The position numbers and the translations under genes are program-made. From NCBI GenBank assembly GCA_964438995.1, contig CAYTMQ010000001.1:310001-374000 (forward strand): DNA of 64,000 bases, written 5' to 3'. Within the stretch, counting starts at the first letter, position 1; the number at the start of each line of letters is the position of its first letter. The stretch is from JABMMZ01 sp964438995 (GTDB taxonomy: Bacteria; Bacteroidota; Bacteroidia; NS11-12g; UBA955). The notes beneath the pieces were generated by a model, which searched no databases, was not told where the DNA came from, and saw nothing but the letters and a program-made list of their open reading frames with translations. Shown in pieces: positions 60,896-64,000 of this stretch.

Positions 60896-60927
60896 CAAAA
60901 TTAGATAAACATATTTGAAATACCAAA
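60896..60927 (-). promoter_or_regulatory. Consensus promoter of the rplM-rpsI-rpsB-tsf operon
   Basis: On the minus strand TTTG (60927-60924), a 20-base spacer and TAATTTTG (60903-60896) match the Bacteroidota TTTG-N19/21-TAnnTTTG pattern. This is the best-formed promoter in the window. Confidence 0.7.
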
Positions 60928-60949
60928 CATACTGACAATTTTCTTTTGG

Positions 60950-62077
60950 TTATTCAAGAATATCTTCGTAAACCCTTGTCAGCACTGGGATTTGAGACTT
61001 CCAATCAAAATGCATTTTTACTGCCAATTTGCCCGATTTTCCCATTAGTTCACTTTTTTCGACATCAGTGTGAATTGTTACCACTGCATTTTTTAGTTCT
61101 TCTGCTTTCATTGGGTCGACACAAATTCCACATCCATTACCCTCAACCGTTTTTTCATATAATGGAAAATTTGAGGTGATTATGGGTAACCCAATACTCA
61201 TATATTCGAACAATTTTGTTGGGTAACTTTCAACCGAATTTTTCATTGGCCAAATGATACACAATCCAATATCCATTGAACTCGCCATTTTGTACCCTTC
61301 TTCTAATGGTAATCTGCCGTAAAAATGTAAATGGTCTTTAATGTTTTCAAAATATGGCAATTGTTTCAGTTTGTAGTTCAAATCTGAATACAACTCTCCA
61401 ACGCAATGAAAATGAGGATTGTATCCTTCGTCTTGTAACAATTTTACAGCTTGTGCTATTTGTAAAATCCCCCTATTTTCTAAAATAATACCTATATAAT
61501 ACAGGTGCAATTCGTGCTTATAATTGGTTTTCTCAAACGGCTTGAAAAAATCGGTATCGCAATAATTTAAAATGGTATAGCATTTTTTAGCTTTGCTCAA
61601 ATAGCGTTTCTCATAACTCGTTTCAGCCAACACTATGGTGAATCGCTTGCATGCAATAGATTCAAAAAATGTAAAGATATTATATACCAATGTTTGATTT
61701 TTGATCCAAGGCTTGTCAAATAAATCCTCTGCAATGTTTTCATGGATATCTAAAATTACCTTTTTACCAAAAAGTTGTAATAAAATACCACAGGGTATAA
61801 GTTCTGGGTCGTGCATATGGTAGACTTTTGCATTCACCTTAATGGCTTTGAAAAACATCAACAACCAACCAAACAAAATTCTAAATTTCCGATTGTGATA
61901 GCGCTTAAAAGGGTGAATTGTGACACCATTTTTAACTTCCTTCTGTGGATGAACCGCTATAAGATGCACCTCATAATTTGTCGCCAAGGTGCTGCACATT
62001 CTATAAAATATGCGGGTATCTAAAGCGAAGTGAACAGAGCTTAGGTGACAGATTCTTATGTTTTTGGTCTTTGACAA
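60950..62077 (-). CDS. Glycosyltransferase, family 4 type (GT-B fold)
   Basis: A protein of about 375 residues. The start is placed at TTG 62077, because a -7 box (62090-62083) lies inside the longer frame that begins at 62110, and translation from the TTG leads into the conserved KNIRICHLSSVHFALDTRIFYRM. The donor-binding domain contains HLYYIGIILENRGI, HFYGRLPLEEGY, and the E-x7-E-type segment KNSVESYPTKLFEYMSIGLPIITS, typical of family 4 retaining transferases. Probable role in surface polysaccharide or glycoprotein glycan synthesis. No other glycan gene is adjacent, so donor and acceptor are unknown. Confidence 0.85.
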   Translation of the reverse strand: MSKTKNIRICHLSSVHFALDTRIFYRMCSTLATNYEVHLIAVHPQKEVKNGVTIHPFKRYHNRKFRILFGWLLMFFKAIKVNAKVYHMHDPELIPCGILLQLFGKKVILDIHENIAEDLFDKPWIKNQTLVYNIFTFFESIACKRFTIVLAETSYEKRYLSKAKKCYTILNYCDTDFFKPFEKTNYKHELHLYYIGIILENRGILQIAQAVKLLQDEGYNPHFHCVGELYSDLNYKLKQLPYFENIKDHLHFYGRLPLEEGYKMASSMDIGLCIIWPMKNSVESYPTKLFEYMSIGLPIITSNFPLYEKTVEGNGCGICVDPMKAEELKNAVVTIHTDVEKSELMGKSGKLAVKMHFDWKSQIPVLTRVYEDILE

Positions 62078-62082
62078 AGTGG

Positions 62083-62111
62083 CAAAGATACGGAAAAAGG
62101 GAATAGGCAAA
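62083..62111 (-). promoter_or_regulatory. Promoter of the glycosyltransferase gene
   Basis: On the minus strand TTTG (62111-62108), 17 bases, then TATCTTTG (62090-62083). The -7 box is exact and ends 5 bases before the proposed TTG start at 62077, implying a near-leaderless message. The spacer is slightly short. Confidence 0.5.
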
Positions 62112-62152
62112 AGAGAATAGGAAAGAGTGGGATGATGATGGACATGTTTTGA

Positions 62153-62224
62153 GATTTTGGGATTTTAAGATTTTAAGATTTTTTGATTTTGGGATTTTTT
62201 GATTTTGGGATTTTTTGATTTTAA
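62153..62224. repeat. Octamer array GATTTTNN, nine units
   Basis: Nine uninterrupted 8-bp units in which the last two bases vary (GG, AA or TT). Immediately after it the sequence becomes non-repetitive. Confidence 0.9.
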
Positions 62225-62283
62225 CACCAGCTCAAAATTATCATATTTATTGAAGGTTAAAGATTGATGACGATTTGAAATCA

Positions 62284-62353
62284 AACTGCAGCGCAGTTAC
62301 TTTCAGAAACATTTTGAAAAACAATAAAACAGCTCGCGGGGAGCCAACCGCGA
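62284..62353. repeat. Two GC-rich hairpins between the octamer arrays
   Basis: AACTGC-AGC-GCAGTT (62284-62298) and TCGCGG-N8-CCGCGA (62334-62353) are perfect 6-bp stems. Their GC content contrasts with the AT-rich surroundings, which suggests part of a dispersed intergenic element. Confidence 0.55.
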
Positions 62354-62362
62354 GAATGACCA

Positions 62363-62402
62363 GATTTTAAGATTTTAAGATTTTTTGATTTTAAGATTTT
62401 GG
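62363..62402. repeat. Octamer array GATTTTNN, five units
   Basis: Five further GATTTTNN units in the same orientation as the first array, 138 bases downstream of it. Confidence 0.9.
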
Positions 62403-62417
62403 GATATGGTATTCGAT

Positions 62418-62466
62418 TAACCAATAACCAATAACCAATAACAAATAACAAATAACCAATAACAAA
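62418..62466. repeat. Heptamer array TAACCAA/TAACAAA, seven units
   Basis: Seven contiguous 7-bp units, four TAACCAA and three TAACAAA. It is the second heptamer family in the window besides AAAAGTC at 18031. Confidence 0.92.
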
Positions 62467-62577
62467 CACCATTGCTCAATATGTTTCTAAGTATAGAAAA
62501 CATTTCCTTCCTATTGCTGTTTTAATTATAATCATTTTAAATAAGGGATTAAAATTTACATATTTGAAATAATTAGA

Positions 62578-62585
62578 TAAATTTG
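62578..62585 (+). promoter_or_regulatory. -7 box for the sdhC-sdhA operon
   Basis: TAAATTTG matches TAnnTTTG. It would give a leader of about 80 bases before the ATG at 62671, long compared with other genes here. Confidence 0.5.
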
Positions 62586-62670
62586 CGGCAAATTTAATGT
62601 AGTTCATATCCTAGTGACTTGAAAATCTTAGGATTAAGAATTGTAACAAATATTTTAGAAAATAAAATAC

Positions 62671-63438
62671 ATGAATTGGTTAACTAATTTCTTAAAATCG
62701 AGCATCGGAAAGAAGCTCCTAATGGCCTTAACCGGTCTTTTTCTTTGTACCTTCTTAGTTGTACATCTTATCGGTAACCTCCAATTATTCAAAGCTGATC
62801 AAGGCTATGCATTTAACACCTATGCTGTGTTTATGACAACCAATCCCTTAATCAAATTTGTATCTTATGGATTGTATGCCACCATTTTGTTTCACGCTTT
62901 CTGGGGTTTATACCTAGTGTATGAAAACAAAAAAGCCAGACCTGTTGCTTATGCAGTTGTGGATGGCAAAGCTAACAGTCATTGGGCTAGTCGTTGGATG
63001 GGCGTTTTAGGTACCATCATTCTTGCCTTCATCGTAACACACATGTCTGATTTCTGGGCAGAATATAAGTTTGGTGAAGTACCTTATGTGCAATATGAAA
63101 GAAGTTTGGTAGACAATTCAATTACATCTTCAGCCGCTAAAGCTATTGAAAACAAAAAAGAACAATTCATTGAAAACGGTGTTGAATATACCGTCATCAA
63201 AGATTTGTACACAGAAGTTGCTGTAGCATTCAAAAATAAATGGTTGGTATTATTATACCTAATTGCAATGGGTGCTATTTCATTCCACTTAATACACGGA
63301 TTCAAAAGTGCATTTCAAACAATGGGTGTTAACCACTCAAAATACAATGGCATCATCAAATTTTTAGGCATCTGGGTTTTTGGAGTCATCATTCCAATCG
63401 CATTTGCAGCAATGCCAATTTATTTTTTCCTTTCATAA
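62671..63438 (+). CDS. sdhC: Succinate dehydrogenase cytochrome b subunit
   Basis: A 255-residue membrane anchor of complex II with five helices, the single-protein di-heme b558 type. IGKKLLMALTGLFLCTFLVVHLIGNLQLF holds the first helix with a heme-ligand His; further His residues are in ATILFHAFWGLYLVY, FIVTHMSDFW and ISFHLIHGFKSAFQ. A polar insert of about 40 residues lies between helices 3 and 4. It transfers electrons from the FeS subunit to menaquinone. It precedes sdhA by 27 bases. Confidence 0.93.
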   Translation: MNWLTNFLKSSIGKKLLMALTGLFLCTFLVVHLIGNLQLFKADQGYAFNTYAVFMTTNPLIKFVSYGLYATILFHAFWGLYLVYENKKARPVAYAVVDGKANSHWASRWMGVLGTIILAFIVTHMSDFWAEYKFGEVPYVQYERSLVDNSITSSAAKAIENKKEQFIENGVEYTVIKDLYTEVAVAFKNKWLVLLYLIAMGAISFHLIHGFKSAFQTMGVNHSKYNGIIKFLGIWVFGVIIPIAFAAMPIYFFLS

Positions 63439-63465
63439 TAACCTTAACTTTAGAAAGATTTTAAC

Positions 63466-64000
63466 ATGACAAATAGCAAATTAGACGCTAAAATTCCGGA
63501 AGGTGCATTAGAGACCAAATGGACCAAATACAAATCAAGTGTTTCACTTGTTAATCCGGCAAATAAAAGAAATATTGAAATTATAGTTGTAGGTACTGGT
63601 TTAGCTGGCGCATCGGCGGCATCTACTCTAGCTGAAATGGGCTATAAAGTAAAGGCTTTTTGCTTCCAAGATTCTCCTCGTCGTGCGCACTCAATTGCTG
63701 CACAAGGAGGTATCAATGCGGCTAAAAATTACCAAAACGACGGTGACAGTGTGTACCGTTTGTTTTATGATACCATCAAAGGTGGCGACTACCGTGCACG
63801 TGAAGCCAATGTTCACCGTTTGGCTGAAGTGTCTGGTAACATCATCGACCAATGTGTTGCTCAGGGTGTTCCTTTTGCTCGTGAGTACGGAGGATTGTTA
63901 AGCAATCGTTCATTTGGTGGAACCCAAGTTCAAAGAACTTTCTATGCTGCCGGTCAAACTGGTCAGCAATTGTTATTAGGAGCATATAGCTCATTACAAC
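63466..64000 (+). CDS. sdhA: Succinate dehydrogenase/fumarate reductase flavoprotein, 3' end outside the window
   Basis: Only the first 178 codons are present. The FAD-binding dinucleotide fold is visible as IIVVGTGLAGASAASTLAEMG, and AHSIAAQGGINAA carries the His that binds FAD covalently. RSFGGTQVQRTFYAAGQTGQQLL continues the family pattern to the edge. ATG at 63466 is the start. The order sdhC-sdhA, with sdhB presumably next, is the normal arrangement in Bacteroidota. Confidence 0.94.
   Translation, partial: MTNSKLDAKIPEGALETKWTKYKSSVSLVNPANKRNIEIIVVGTGLAGASAASTLAEMGYKVKAFCFQDSPRRAHSIAAQGGINAAKNYQNDGDSVYRLFYDTIKGGDYRAREANVHRLAEVSGNIIDQCVAQGVPFAREYGGLLSNRSFGGTQVQRTFYAAGQTGQQLLLGAYSSLQ

Larger units (their letters stand above)
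62112..62670. other. Gene-free, repeat-rich intergenic region
   Basis: About 560 bases without a credible gene. It holds two arrays of the octamer GATTTTNN, a heptamer array of TAACCAA/TAACAAA, and between the octamer arrays two short GC-rich hairpins (62284-62298 and 62334-62353). The last 100 bases contain the sdhC promoter. A 63-codon frame on the minus strand is only the translation of the heptamers. Confidence 0.8.

Noticed and set aside
62281..62472. 63-codon minus-strand frame rich in VIGYWLL-type repeats
   Set aside because: It is only the translation of the TAACCAA heptamer and GATTTTNN octamer arrays; no start context and no family resemblance.
1..64000. tRNA, rRNA, known riboswitches, prophage, transposase or origin
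   Set aside because: I looked for cloverleaf-like segments, conserved rRNA motifs, and transposase or integrase signatures and found none I could support; a covariance-model scan would be decisive.

Overview
The window is a chromosomal segment of a low-GC member of the Bacteroidota. The evidence is type IX secretion (two proteins with C-terminal sorting domains and a SprE/PorW-like TPR protein), promoters of the TAnnTTTG type, a fused alpha/beta 2-oxoacid dehydrogenase E1, a short NuoG, a periplasmically extended AtpB, and a b-type SdhC followed by SdhA. A complete mevalonate block together with a 14-gene complex I operon fits Flavobacteriales-like or Chitinophagales/Saprospirales-like lineages better than Bacteroidales, but the sequence alone does not settle the order. 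Coding density is high and almost all of the window is core metabolism. I see no tRNA, rRNA, CRISPR array, prophage or transposase.

Layout. 1-3381: truncated isoaspartyl peptidase and an M1 aminopeptidase. 3503-9680 (+): isoprenoid operon (type 2 IPP isomerase, class II HMG-CoA reductase, GYDIA-type GHMP kinase, diphosphomevalonate decarboxylase, mevalonate kinase, UbiA prenyltransferase). 9684-23229 (-): complete nuoA-N operon for NADH:quinone oxidoreductase, interrupted between nuoF and nuoG by a four-helix-bundle (S23-like) gene between inverted heptamer arrays. 23382-26788 (-): thioesterase, pth, lptB and recJ in an overlapping operon. 26964-38787: fused E1, YARHG protein, mfd, a membrane-anchored LuxR regulator with a DUF4199 protein, an IcmF-like mutase without its cobalamin domain, an L,D-transpeptidase and a T9SS cargo protein. 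38888-45826 (-): degenerate M23 protein, bactofilin, two small membrane proteins and atpBEFHAG; the beta and epsilon genes are absent. 45896-50722 (+): SprE-like TPR protein and a class A PBP. 50906-58340 (+): a giant secreted phytase-like/PhoX-like protein, a di-heme peroxidase and a small cytochrome c. 58393-60864 (-): rplM-rpsI-rpsB-tsf. 60950-62077 (-): a glycosyltransferase. 62078-62670: a repeat-rich gap. 62671-64000 (+): sdhC and the start of sdhA.

How the genes fit together. Complex I and succinate dehydrogenase feed a quinone pool, and the F1Fo ATP synthase uses the resulting gradient. The mevalonate genes supply isoprenoid precursors for quinones and other prenyl lipids, and the UbiA enzyme attaches a prenyl chain to an acceptor. 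Bactofilin, M23-like protein, PBP1A-type synthase and L,D-transpeptidase serve the cell wall. SprE and the sorting-domain proteins belong to type IX secretion.

Most notable observations: the heptamer-flanked S23 cassette inside the nuo operon; the GYDIA kinase as candidate for the missing phosphomevalonate kinase; the stand-alone mutase with isobutyryl-CoA-type residues; an 11-bp direct repeat upstream of the DUF4199 gene; a hairpin between atpE and atpF; and a 1.7-kb in-frame duplication in the secreted PhoX-like protein. Several start codons were reassigned (often to TTG) because a promoter box lies inside the longest possible reading frame or because a signal peptide starts further down.
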